From Longirhabdus pacifica (GTDB lineage: Bacteria; Bacillota; Bacilli; Paenibacillales; DSM-105158): a stretch of 64,000 nucleotides of DNA. The position numbers and the translations under genes are program-made. The stretch's first letter is position 1. Every line of letters begins with the position of its first letter. Under the pieces are notes generated by a model. That model was not told the DNA's origin and did no database searches. It saw nothing but the letters and a program-made list of their open reading frames with translations. The stretch spans positions 1 through 64,000 of the forward strand of contig NZ_QXJP01000001.1 of the NCBI RefSeq assembly GCF_004115085.1. Direction: 5' to 3'. Shown one piece after another: positions 43,098-51,336 of the stretch.

Positions 43098-45212
43098 ATG
43101 CCAACAACTACACAATTAGGAATCATAAAACCGAGCCCTAACGACAAAGTCAAATTAGAGGACTTTAATAAAAATTGGGATAAGATCGACAGTTTAGTAG
43201 GAAGCAATAATTTAATATTAGGTAATCATGATTGGTCCAATCTCATTTATGAAAAATCAGCCCAATCACAGGTTGAACATAATGTAGCATTATCTGGTAT
43301 GGTCGTTAAAGGAAAAAGCACAATTAAAATTAGAATGCGAATGCCTGTAGATGAGCATAGTTTGTACTATGCCAAAGTAAAAGTGAAGACGGATACACCC
43401 AATAACGGTAGTTTTTATTTAGGAGCCATTCCGCTAGATCACAATTTTGAAGAAATAAAATTAAAAAATAATAACGGGGAAGACACTGCAGCAGCGGGAT
43501 ATCGTTATTTTTTAGGTAAGCAAACATTAGCTACAACGATGAATACGTATGAAGGGTCCATATCTGGTTATTTTCCTATCAGTGAAAATGCAAATGCAAA
43601 TGATACTAACAAATTCCCTGAAGGGACTAGCTACTTCGATATTATTTTGCTTTGCAATCAGGAGAGTAATGTGGCAAATGCAAAAACGATCATGCAGTCT
43701 ATCGAAGTATACAAAGTAGTCGAACCTTTTACAAAGGATTCCATTGCTTTGGGTAATCAGGATTGGTCACATTTAGTTTACAGTGATAGAAATAAACTAA
43801 CATACATGAATACAGTAGAACAAAATAACGTTCAAGGTATGGTCGTAACGGGTAAAAACGCACATATTAAAGTGAGAGTCAGAATCCCTGTTGATAAAGA
43901 CGCAATGTACTATGCAAAAGTAAAAGTGAAAAGCAATAATCATAATGGGTCCTTTTATGCAGGTGCGATTGCACTGAATGAACAATATAAACTAATGAAT
44001 GAAGGAACTAAATATTTTATTTGTGCAAATGAAAGTCTTAGTGGTAATTCATCTATTTTTCAAGGTTATATTTCCGGGTATGTCCAAAATGGAGACGATG
44101 CTTTAGAAAAAAGATATAAATTTCCTAATCAGACAAACTACTTTGATTTATATTTGTTTTGTAATGTTAACAGTACGAATGAAGATCCTAAAACCATTAT
44201 TGAGTCGTTAGAAGTATATAAAGTGACACAGCCGGTAGAAAAAGACAGTTTGACCTTAGGAAATCAAGATTGGTCGCAGTATGTGTACACTGATAGAAGT
44301 AACTTGAGTTACAACAAAACTGCAGAGGGCATGATTGTACAGGGTAATACTTGGATGAAAGTTGCACTTAGAATGCCAGTAGATAGAGACAGTGAGTACT
44401 ATGCCAGAGTGAAAGTAAAACAAATTTCTAAGGTGAATGGATCTAATCCTAAGTTCTATCTTGGAGCCATTCCACTCAATCATAAATATCAAGAAATAAG
44501 AATACCAGATGCAAACAACCAAAACCCATCAGCACAAAGAGCATATCGTTACTTTGTTACTGGAGGAAAACAACTAGATCCATCAAAAAATGCTGAAATA
44601 TATGAGGGCGTCATTTCCGGTTATTCACCAATTAAGATCAGCAGTAATAGCAATGAAAATATCAATAATCATTTTAAATTTCCATATGGCACTAGTTATT
44701 TTGATCTCGTCTTGATTTGTAATGGTCAAGGTGCAGCATTAGACAAAACGCTAATTCAATCCATCGAAGTTTTTAAAGCACCTAAACGCTTAGTCGTTAC
44801 AGGTAAGGCTGAGGTGAAGAGTGATAGCATTAATTTGGATAATTTGCAGCATATTGTGGCTAAAAAAGCTAATGACAATACACTGCATCATATTTCATGG
44901 GGCGATTTGAAAAAAGGCATTGTTAAAAGTATTCAAAGTGGAACGATTACAGTAAATAATAATAACGAACAAATAGGTTATTATGACTTAGATATTACAC
45001 AAGTAGAAAATACAGCAAATTGTATTGTTACTGTCGATATTAAAAAAGTATTAACACAAAAGAGTTCAGAAAGTGTTGGATTTTGGTTGAGTAAGGCTCA
45101 AGTATATTTCGTTGGATTTAAAAGTAACAATAAAATGACATTCCGAGTGGAAAGACCAGAAAGCTATCAAGTACAAATTAGTTATAAAGTTATCGAACTT
45201 GCTTACTCCTAA
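43098..45212 (+). CDS. Tail fibre with three tandem repeat domains, module 2
   Basis: 704 residues. Residues 1-35 are a fibre attachment segment (VKLEDFNKNWDKIDSLV). Three domains of about 170-180 residues start near residues 39, 215 and 385. Each opens with LGN-x-DWS-x-x-V/IY and contains a RMPVD-type strand, YYAKVKVK, a GAIPL or GAIAL block, YFDLYLFCN-like and IESLEVYK-like ends. A unique C-terminal part (about 560-704) with DNLQHIVAKKANDNTLHH and FWLSKAQVYFVGF looks like a beta-sandwich and may be the receptor-binding tip. No propeller is present. Confidence 0.85.
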   Translation: MPTTTQLGIIKPSPNDKVKLEDFNKNWDKIDSLVGSNNLILGNHDWSNLIYEKSAQSQVEHNVALSGMVVKGKSTIKIRMRMPVDEHSLYYAKVKVKTDTPNNGSFYLGAIPLDHNFEEIKLKNNNGEDTAAAGYRYFLGKQTLATTMNTYEGSISGYFPISENANANDTNKFPEGTSYFDIILLCNQESNVANAKTIMQSIEVYKVVEPFTKDSIALGNQDWSHLVYSDRNKLTYMNTVEQNNVQGMVVTGKNAHIKVRVRIPVDKDAMYYAKVKVKSNNHNGSFYAGAIALNEQYKLMNEGTKYFICANESLSGNSSIFQGYISGYVQNGDDALEKRYKFPNQTNYFDLYLFCNVNSTNEDPKTIIESLEVYKVTQPVEKDSLTLGNQDWSQYVYTDRSNLSYNKTAEGMIVQGNTWMKVALRMPVDRDSEYYARVKVKQISKVNGSNPKFYLGAIPLNHKYQEIRIPDANNQNPSAQRAYRYFVTGGKQLDPSKNAEIYEGVISGYSPIKISSNSNENINNHFKFPYGTSYFDLVLICNGQGAALDKTLIQSIEVFKAPKRLVVTGKAEVKSDSINLDNLQHIVAKKANDNTLHHISWGDLKKGIVKSIQSGTITVNNNNEQIGYYDLDITQVENTANCIVTVDIKKVLTQKSSESVGFWLSKAQVYFVGFKSNNKMTFRVERPESYQVQISYKVIELAYS

Positions 45213-45301
45213 GGATTGCATTGTAAGCATAAAACAAATGACACGAACAACAGAGTAAACAAAAATTGAAAATAAAAAACTATTTGTGGAGGAATAAACA
45301 A

Positions 45302-45763
45302 ATGAAAAGTTATGCACAAGTAAACGAATATAATAAGGTAATGGCAGTATGTAACGTACCTGTAAACTATGTAGAAGTATCCAGCGCAGATGATAGATTG
45401 TTAGGAACAACGTATGATGAACAGTCCGGTCAATTTACTGGATATAGACCTGTAGTAGCTATCGATAAAGAGGTTATTGTTGCAAATGGTAACAATACTG
45501 CAACGGTGACATGTACCATTGAAACATGGGATGGACAAGAAGTGGAATCATTTGATGAGAAGATCTTGTTACGTGTTAATGAACAACAACCAGTTGAAAT
45601 AACTCTAAATACTGAGGGCATTGCAACATTTACGATCACCTGTGAAGAAGAGGGTATGCATAGTATTGTCATCTATGGAGAGGCATTGATGGAGTCAGCA
45701 GCAATAGAGTTGAAAGCTATCAAAGAAGATGACACCGAAGCTGAAGATGATAATATAGAGTAA
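45302..45763 (+). CDS. Fibre-associated protein with Ig-like domain
   Basis: 153 residues from the ATG at 45302 behind GTGGAGGAATAAACA; the upstream frame to 45266 lacks a site. Residues 1-50 (SYAQVNEYNKVMAVCNVP; LGTTYDEQSGQFTGY) resemble the short N-terminal domains of phage tail-fibre assembly proteins. Residues about 55-138 (VIVANGNNTATVTCTIETWDGQEV...EEEGMHSIVIYGE) have the strand pattern of a bacterial Ig-like domain. The end is very acidic. Last gene of the tail cluster, followed by a strong terminator. Confidence 0.78.
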   Translation: MKSYAQVNEYNKVMAVCNVPVNYVEVSSADDRLLGTTYDEQSGQFTGYRPVVAIDKEVIVANGNNTATVTCTIETWDGQEVESFDEKILLRVNEQQPVEITLNTEGIATFTITCEEEGMHSIVIYGEALMESAAIELKAIKEDDTEAEDDNIE

Positions 45764-45775
45764 TCCATTAAATAA

Positions 45776-45858
45776 TGAAAAAGACATGTCAGCAACCTTT
45801 TTGCATGAAGCTTTATGCATGCTTTTAAAGGGTTATTTGCTAACATGTCTTTTTTTTA
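45776..45858 (+). terminator. Strong intrinsic terminator at the end of the tail cluster
   Basis: AAAAGACATGT-AGCAA (from 45778) pairs with TTGCT-ACATGTCTTTT (to 45855), with an inner GCATGAAGCTTTATGC hairpin and a run of eight T. This is the longest terminator stem in the window. Confidence 0.85.
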
Positions 45859-46004
45859 AATCATTTATTTTATAAAATGTCATTAAAATAAATGATTTAA
45901 TATAAAAAATCAATGTACATATGCCGATAAATAAATAAAATCATTCCATACGCATTGCATGAATATTTTTATTTTTATAATCCCAATTGTGGTGTGTATA
46001 ACTT

Positions 46005-46092
46005 CTATCCACAAAAGAAATGTCATAATATTTAGCAATTCCACTTCTACAAACATATTACACACACGATATCCACAACGAATTGTGGATAA
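46005..46092. promoter_or_regulatory. DnaA-box cluster upstream of sda
   Basis: TGTGGATAA at 46084-46092 is a perfect DnaA box (reverse of TTATCCACA). CTATCCACA (46005-46013) and ATATCCACA (46069-46077) differ from the consensus at one base each. The perfect box lies nine bases upstream of the sda -35 element. In B. subtilis DnaA activates sda from such boxes; the same control is inferred here. Confidence 0.8.
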
Positions 46093-46100
46093 AGGAACAA

Positions 46101-46129
46101 TTGTTCTTATCTTAAAAGCATGGTAATAT
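46101..46129 (+). promoter_or_regulatory. Sigma-A-type promoter of sda
   Basis: TTGTTC (46101-46106), a 17-base spacer and TAATAT (46124-46129), about 45 bases upstream of the start codon. Confidence 0.65.
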
Positions 46130-46173
46130 ATGTTCAGAAATAATAATACAATGTAAGTTAGGGTGAAGCATCG

Positions 46174-46326
46174 ATGAAAAAATTAAACAATGAATGTTTA
46201 TTGGAAACCTACTACAAAGCGGTAGAGCTACATTTAGAGAGTGCTTTCATCAGGTTGCTTTGTCGAGAAATCAAGAGACGAAACTTACAGATAAAAAAAC
46301 ATGACGTTAGTGACTTGAGTGCTTAG
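46174..46326 (+). CDS. sda: Sda, inhibitor of the sporulation phosphorelay kinase
   Basis: 50 residues, ribosome site GGGTGAAG. The sequence MKKLNNECLLETYYKAVELH followed by LESAFIRLLCREIKRRNL matches the small helical-hairpin protein Sda of Bacillus ([20 protein letters not shown]...FIELIENEIKRR). Sda binds the sporulation histidine kinases and blocks Spo0F phosphorylation while DNA replication is starting or disturbed. It has about four extra C-terminal residues and an unusual Cys pair (Cys8, Cys30). DnaA boxes and a sigma-A promoter precede it. Its presence implies a spore-former or a recent descendant. Confidence 0.92.
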   Translation: MKKLNNECLLETYYKAVELHLESAFIRLLCREIKRRNLQIKKHDVSDLSA

Positions 46327-46525
46327 ATCATGTTCTGATCGCAGCTTATGATTTCATTTTTAGACGCACCATAATCGCAGCAGGCAATTTGCTAAAAGAT
46401 GTTAAGTGTCATCCTTTGTATTATACTTCATCGTAACATTTTACAATGTGAATGAATGGACGTGTATTCATCGTAGCATTTACACTATTGTTTGTGGTTA
46501 TGAACCTATATAGCATGTTAAATGA

Positions 46526-46565
46526 AGAATATGCCTACTTTAGTAGTAGAATATTCTTTTTTGTT
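46526..46565 (+). terminator. Intrinsic terminator downstream of sda
   Basis: AGAATAT (46526-46532) pairs with ATATTCT (46551-46557), with an inner CTAC/GTAG stem, followed by TTTTTTG. It lies 200 bases after sda with no other gene between. Confidence 0.65.
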
Positions 46566-46591
46566 GTATCGTTTTATAGCAAGTTATTGCT

Positions 46592-46843
46592 TCAAGTTAA
46601 CATTTCATATACAGCAGACTGAAATGTATATTGACATGAATGACAATAGGCGACATGGATACATTGATGCTGTATTTCATCCCAATAGCCATTGTCGGAT
46701 TTCATTTGCTCGATAGATTGATACGGTGCATAGGGTCCAACAAAATCCGCATATTTCCCATAATCTTCTGTGTTCATATTACACTTTGGACAAACGACAT
46801 TCCAGTTTTGCAGACCATTACATATTGGACATGCATAAGACAA
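46592..46843 (-). CDS. Small zinc-ribbon protein, unknown
   Basis: 83 residues, TTG start at 46843 behind AGGGGGAA. It has Cys pairs CPIC and CPKC near the N-terminus and a third, CHSC, near residue 68, enough to bind one or two zinc ions. The middle (EDYGKYADFVGPYAPYQSIEQM) is acidic and aromatic. Short proteins of this design, CPxC...CPxC...YCxxC, are common in Bacillus without a known role. Confidence 0.8.
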   Translation of the reverse strand: MSYACPICNGLQNWNVVCPKCNMNTEDYGKYADFVGPYAPYQSIEQMKSDNGYWDEIQHQCIHVAYCHSCQYTFQSAVYEMLT

Positions 46844-47127
46844 AGTAAATTCCCCCTGATTTTCGATACCTTTAGCTTATCCTGTTTGTTTTTAATTATG
46901 AATGTTCTACTCTGCTTGCTTCTCATCTAAGCGAGACTTGATGGTTTGATCACCTTAATATTCATCATGAAGAAGTATCAATGTGTATCATATGCTTATC
47001 TTATCTTTTACGGTCGCTATAGTTTATCACGTGAAGGTCAGATATAATAAGTTATATATCTCAATTTTCATCATTTCATAATTCATCACTTCATAAACAT
47101 AACATTGCTAAAGAAGGTGTTTACCTT

Positions 47128-47520
47128 ATGCGTCACGTCATTTTATTTGATGGGGAATGTCATTTATGTAATACGGCAGTACAATTTATTATAAAAAGAG
47201 ATCCAAAGGCAGTATTTTCTTTTGCCGCACTTCAAAGTGATGTCGGAAAAAAGATAATAAAAAAACATAACATTTCAGACGGTGTAGACAGCTTAATTCT
47301 TATTTACAACGATAAATGTTATATTAAATCTTCCGCAGCACTGACTATCAGCAAACATCTAAAAGGTCTTTGGAAAGGTTTATATTTTTTTATCGTAGTG
47401 CCAAAACCAATACGAGATTATGGTTATGGGATTGTCGCTAAAAACCGCTATAAATGGTTTGGTAAACGTGAAAATTGTATGGTACCAACGGAAGATATAA
47501 AGAAGAGGTTTATACATTAG
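47128..47520 (+). CDS. yuxK: DCC-family thiol-disulfide oxidoreductase-like protein (YuxK)
   Basis: 130 residues of the DUF393/DCC family. The opening HVILFDGECHLCNTAVQFIIKRDP contains the family's DGxCxxC motif in a thioredoxin-like fold; FAALQSDVGKKII and a late RYKWFGKRENCMVP follow. Related proteins are predicted redox enzymes or electron-transfer partners, but no substrate is established. Ribosome site GAAGGTG. Its last bases overlap the 3' end of the convergent gene. Confidence 0.88.
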   Translation: MRHVILFDGECHLCNTAVQFIIKRDPKAVFSFAALQSDVGKKIIKKHNISDGVDSLILIYNDKCYIKSSAALTISKHLKGLWKGLYFFIVVPKPIRDYGYGIVAKNRYKWFGKRENCMVPTEDIKKRFIH

Positions 47521-48509
47521 AACGGTTGTTTGCTATAACTTCCTTTTACAAACGTATACATATGGGTATACAACTGCGGGTTTTCTTTGGCCACCTCATG
47601 TAAATGGATACCATCAAAATGAAATACGATAAATGCGTTGTTCATATAGTTGCATTTGTCAGGTAAGCCTAAATTTAAATATTGGTATATATGATGGTCA
47701 TCATAAAGTAGCCCTTTCCCATAAGGGATTTGTATTCCACATTGATAATGTTTAGAAAATATTGTGTTGTTGGTGATCCAGTCTATATCAAATGGGGTGT
47801 TTCCATAATAATTGGGGTGAAGAACAACGACATCAAAACCATGTTCGCGCCAATCAATAACATTGGCGGAACCATACTGAGTCAACCACATGTGGTGTAG
47901 ATGGAAACTGTGAATGTATTCGGAGACTTCCTTTACTAAAACAATATCTTCCTCAGACATAAGCTTTTCTTTTGGCCAAACAAACCCTTTTAATTTCAAT
48001 GTATTTTTATTTCCAAACTGTTGATAGAAACGCTGCGTAAATTCTTTTATCCACTGTTTTAAAAGAGGGGCTCTTTTATGAGGGTGATGAATGTACGTTT
48101 GTTGGAGTGGATTTGGAGTTTGCTTATAATAAAGCGAAGGGTAAGGGAGCGTGATCCATACTTCAATGTTGTTTTCATTAGAAGCTAATTGTTCTAATGC
48201 ATGTACGTTGTTGTTTTGCAAAAATAGTTCATTGCTCCATGCTATCCAATCGTTTAACGTTGGATGTTCAGAGAAGCCTTCATATTGCGCGTTTAAAAAT
48301 ACACCATTTGCCATACGATTCGGTGTAAAGATAAAACTGTTAAAAAACGCTTGTTGTCCGTAATGTGTGTAATAACATAACTCTTTTTGTGACCATCTTT
48401 GGAAATGGTCATTTGTCGTTGTGGACCCACAAGGTAAAATAACGGAGGGACTCGCAAGGCCATATGCGTATTTGTTAAGATATCCATCATGCGATCTGTT
48501 TTCACTCAT
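47517..48509 (-). CDS. Hypothetical protein, DUF4855-like
   Basis: 330 residues, no signal peptide. Blocks such as VWITLPYPSLYYKQTP, LKGFVWPKEKLM, DVVVLHPNYYGNTPFDI and GIQIPYGKGLLY suggest a TIM-barrel protein of the DUF4855 type, a family sometimes linked to carbohydrate processing. A related glycosyltransferase gene follows upstream on the same strand (48547-49545), 38 bases away, so the two probably form an operon. The family call is from memory and moderate. Confidence 0.65.
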   Translation of the reverse strand: MSENRSHDGYLNKYAYGLASPSVILPCGSTTTNDHFQRWSQKELCYYTHYGQQAFFNSFIFTPNRMANGVFLNAQYEGFSEHPTLNDWIAWSNELFLQNNNVHALEQLASNENNIEVWITLPYPSLYYKQTPNPLQQTYIHHPHKRAPLLKQWIKEFTQRFYQQFGNKNTLKLKGFVWPKEKLMSEEDIVLVKEVSEYIHSFHLHHMWLTQYGSANVIDWREHGFDVVVLHPNYYGNTPFDIDWITNNTIFSKHYQCGIQIPYGKGLLYDDHHIYQYLNLGLPDKCNYMNNAFIVFHFDGIHLHEVAKENPQLYTHMYTFVKGSYSKQPF

Positions 48510-48546
48510 CTATCACAACTCCTTTGTCTTATTACATGGGTTGAAA

Positions 48547-49545
48547 TTAAATTTCTTCATACATGGATATAAGACTTTTCATTACGACTTTAGCGTCATG
48601 ATACTTTTCCACAAAAGCCCTTCCTTTTTTTCCAATTTCATGTCTTAATTCTGGATGTAGTAAGAGCATCTTCAACTTTTCTTTTATTTGATCAGGGTTC
48701 GCAGATACAATAGGCAATTCGAGCGGGTATAGCGGGACTAAATCCTCACGAATATATGCGATCACTGCTTTACCTAAAGTCATTGCTTCGATACCAAGAT
48801 TTCCATAAGCACCACATCGAATTTGATCAATAATAATATCCGCTTCTTGATAGTTGCGAAAGGCTTCTTGTTGCGTCATGTTTTCGATTAATCTAAATTC
48901 AAAGTCCATTTGTGGACGTAATGCTTGAACCGCTTGTATAATATAATCTGTGCCTTTAAATTCTCGATGAGTAGGAGCATGAAGGACAACAGGACGTTTT
49001 TTATCTTTTTGAGGATAGATAGGAGTATGTTTGTGCGTTTCGATTAATTGAGGAATAACATACACACGTTCATAATAATCTTTTACATATTTATAGCATT
49101 CATAATCTGTAACAACAGCAGCAGAGACATACTTAGAAAAGTACTCTAAATTTTGTACAATTTGTTCATGGGACTTACAGTTTTTAGTAATAACATAGGG
49201 GTTATGATAGTCTTTACCATGAACGGCCCATTGACTAGAACGAATATCTGAACCACGGTGATTCATCACAACTTTTTTTCCCTTTTCATGCAAGACCCTT
49301 AAATCAGATTGATCCGAAAAGATCGTACAACTATTCATATAGTGATAAATGTCAAAAGAGTCAAACGTGCGATGAAATACTTTTTGTAAACTATATAGGT
49401 CCGTTTCTATCATGTGATCTGTACACTGCAAATAATTTGGAAAAGTATTGTACGCGATACTAAACATATGATTGGCGTTTAAATATTTGCTCATTAAACC
49501 AGATTGACCTGCAATATCCACTGGAAGAATCATAATACGAGCCAA
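48547..49545 (-). CDS. Glycosyltransferase, family 4-like
   Basis: About 332 residues from a TTG at 49545, chosen because GAAGGTGAT lies five bases upstream; a longer frame to 49578 has no site. The C-terminal half shows the GT-B pattern: a KDKKRPVVLHAPTHREFKGTDY strand-loop, ADIIIDQIRCGAYGNLGIEAMTLGKAVIAYI with the donor-binding Glu, and a final HPELRHEIGKKGRAFVEKYH. It should transfer a sugar from a nucleotide donor to an envelope or spore polymer. Likely co-transcribed with the DUF4855-like gene. Confidence 0.82.
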   Translation of the reverse strand: MARIMILPVDIAGQSGLMSKYLNANHMFSIAYNTFPNYLQCTDHMIETDLYSLQKVFHRTFDSFDIYHYMNSCTIFSDQSDLRVLHEKGKKVVMNHRGSDIRSSQWAVHGKDYHNPYVITKNCKSHEQIVQNLEYFSKYVSAAVVTDYECYKYVKDYYERVYVIPQLIETHKHTPIYPQKDKKRPVVLHAPTHREFKGTDYIIQAVQALRPQMDFEFRLIENMTQQEAFRNYQEADIIIDQIRCGAYGNLGIEAMTLGKAVIAYIREDLVPLYPLELPIVSANPDQIKEKLKMLLLHPELRHEIGKKGRAFVEKYHDAKVVMKSLISMYEEI

Positions 49546-49631
49546 TTTATCACCTTCTTCTAGTTCTATATACTGCAATATACGTGCTTATCGGATAAAA
49601 GTGCATAATATAGTTGAGTGAATATAATACA

Positions 49632-49682
49632 TAAAAAAAAGCTGACTCATCAGACCTCTGGAGAGGTTAGACAAGTCAGTTC
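49632..49682 (-). terminator. Intrinsic terminator of yumC
   Basis: On the minus strand AACTGACTTGTCTAACCTCT pairs with AGAGGTCTGATGAGTCAG (with small bulges), followed by a run of T. It ends the yumC transcript before the glycosyltransferase gene. Confidence 0.8.
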
Positions 49683-49791
49683 TGGTTTACATGTTATGTT
49701 AATTGTTACAATTTTAACTTCTACAAGGGAAGTGCACCTGTTATATGAATACCGTAAAAAATTGCAAACAGATGCATAATGAATTTAAGTG

Positions 49792-50790
49792 CTACATTTT
49801 CATATTACTACTATGTCCTGGTGATAATTTTGCATCAGGGTCAAAATACACTTTCGCATTGTTGATAGCGGTTGGAGCTTCTCCAAAACCGACAGCAATT
49901 AATTTTAATTTTCCTGGGTAAGTGGTAATATCACCAGCAGCAAAAATACCTGGTATGTTCGTTTCCATACGTGAATCTACGACGATGGAACCTTTTTCAA
50001 TTTCCAATCCCCATTGTTTAATTGGACCTAATGAGGATACAAATCCATAATTGACTAAAAGGGCATCAATGTTCATCTCTTCGGTCTCTTTTGTCTTCGT
50101 GTTCGTTAACGTCACGGATGTGATCTTGTCGTCACCATGTGTTTCCGTTACTTCAGCATTGGTTTTAATCTGAACAGAAGAATTCATCAACGTTTCTACA
50201 CTATGTTCATGAGCACGGAATTTATCACGTCGATGTACAAGCGTCACGCTGTTAGCAATAGGTTCTAGCATGAGAGCCCAATCTACAGCGGAATCTCCAC
50301 CACCACACACTAATACATCTTGTCCTTTAAACATATTTAAGTCTTGTACAAAGTAGTGCAAGTTACTTTGTTCATATTTTTCACATTCTGGTATATTTAA
50401 ACGTCTTGGTTCAAACGCTCCAATTCCAGCGGTAATAATGATGGATTTAGCGACATGTATGGCTTTATCCGTTGTAATTTCAAAAAGCCTTTCTTCTTTC
50501 TTTTCCACGTGAAGTACTTTTTCTTCTAAACAAACTTGTTGTTCAAAATGTTCCATTTGTTCTTTCACATTATTCACTAAATCAATCGCGCGGACTTTAG
50601 GAAATCCAGCAACATCATAAATGTATTTTTCAGGATACAATGCAGCAAGCTGACCACCTAATTGCGGCATGCTTTCAATAATTTTAACAGATGCTTGTCG
50701 CATTCCACCATAAAATGCAGCGAATAGACCAGCAGGTCCTCCCCCAATAATCGCGATATCTACTATGTCGTGTTTCTTTAATTCGTTCAC
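49792..50790 (-). CDS. yumC: Ferredoxin/flavodoxin-NADP+ reductase, thioredoxin reductase-like (YumC type)
   Basis: 332 residues, GTG start behind GGAGGTGTACC. FAD-binding [19 protein letters not shown] is at the N-terminus, the NADP site is [15 protein letters not shown] near residue 160, and [22 protein letters not shown] closes the FAD site near residue 285. The CxxC redox pair of thioredoxin reductases is absent, as in YumC. It passes electrons between NADPH and ferredoxin or flavodoxin. Next to it, divergent, lies the NADH dehydrogenase, as in the B. subtilis yumBC region. Confidence 0.92.
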   Translation of the reverse strand: MNELKKHDIVDIAIIGGGPAGLFAAFYGGMRQASVKIIESMPQLGGQLAALYPEKYIYDVAGFPKVRAIDLVNNVKEQMEHFEQQVCLEEKVLHVEKKEERLFEITTDKAIHVAKSIIITAGIGAFEPRRLNIPECEKYEQSNLHYFVQDLNMFKGQDVLVCGGGDSAVDWALMLEPIANSVTLVHRRDKFRAHEHSVETLMNSSVQIKTNAEVTETHGDDKITSVTLTNTKTKETEEMNIDALLVNYGFVSSLGPIKQWGLEIEKGSIVVDSRMETNIPGIFAAGDITTYPGKLKLIAVGFGEAPTAINNAKVYFDPDAKLSPGHSSNMKM

Positions 50791-51336
50791 GGTACACCTC
50801 CGAAAAAATATAAATGTCGTATTTTGTACATTATACCGTTTTACGCTAGCAAATAAAATAGCCTATTCTATTCTATTTACATTTATGTCACAGAAAGATC
50901 AGAAAAATATGTAATTTTCAATGAAGTCACGTTTATTTGAATTTTTAAAAACAAAGCGAGCAATATTTTTAAGGTAAAGTGACAAATTTACACTTTATTT
51001 TATCATTCGTTCATATTATAATGTAATTGTGTACAAAATATGAACAAGGAAATCATGTGATGATTCAATTGAACAAACTACATCATAGCAATGTATGTGT
51101 AATTTTTCACAATCTAATACTTTTGCCTTCATGTAATAGATGTTTTTTTGAAAATAAAATGTTCTATCCCAAATATTCTTTTAAATGATGAATGTGTGTA
51201 ACAACTTGTTACTAATTTCACAATCTTTTACACCAAGCTAGCCACGGATAATGAGAACAGAGAATAAGTCATGTTGATTTACCTTTTTTATAAATCATAA
51301 ATTTAATAAATTCACCAAAAGAAAGGGTAGTTACAA
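50791..51336. other. Long divergent intergenic region yumC-yumB
   Basis: About 545 bases, AT-rich. It holds two Rex-like inverted repeats (listed separately) and presumably promoters for both genes. A 42-codon open frame from 51060 has only a poor ribosome site and is not called. I see no riboswitch or RNA fold. Confidence 0.6.
51095..51223. promoter_or_regulatory. Two candidate Rex operators upstream of the NADH dehydrogenase gene
   Basis: The reverse strand of 51095-51112 reads TTGTGAAAAATTACACAT, 15 of 18 matches to the Rex consensus TTGTGAAATATTTCACAA. 51206-51223 reads TTGTTACTAATTTCACAA, 14 of 18. Rex is an NADH-sensing repressor that controls ndh through paired operators in B. subtilis. 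The spacing here is 111 bases. Confidence 0.5.

Noticed and set aside
4471-45763. Intact prophage
   Set aside because: No capsid, portal, terminase, integrase or replication genes and no attachment repeats were found across 41 kb.
40549-45763. Diversity-generating retroelement acting on the fibres
   Set aside because: No reverse transcriptase gene and no template/variable repeat pair seen in the window.
47128-47520. yuxK considered as a thioredoxin partner of the tail locus
   Set aside because: It lies beyond the terminator and sda, and its relatives are ordinary chromosomal genes in Bacillus.
51060-51188. 42-codon open frame upstream of yumB
   Set aside because: Poor ribosome site, no family resemblance, and it overlaps the Rex-like site.
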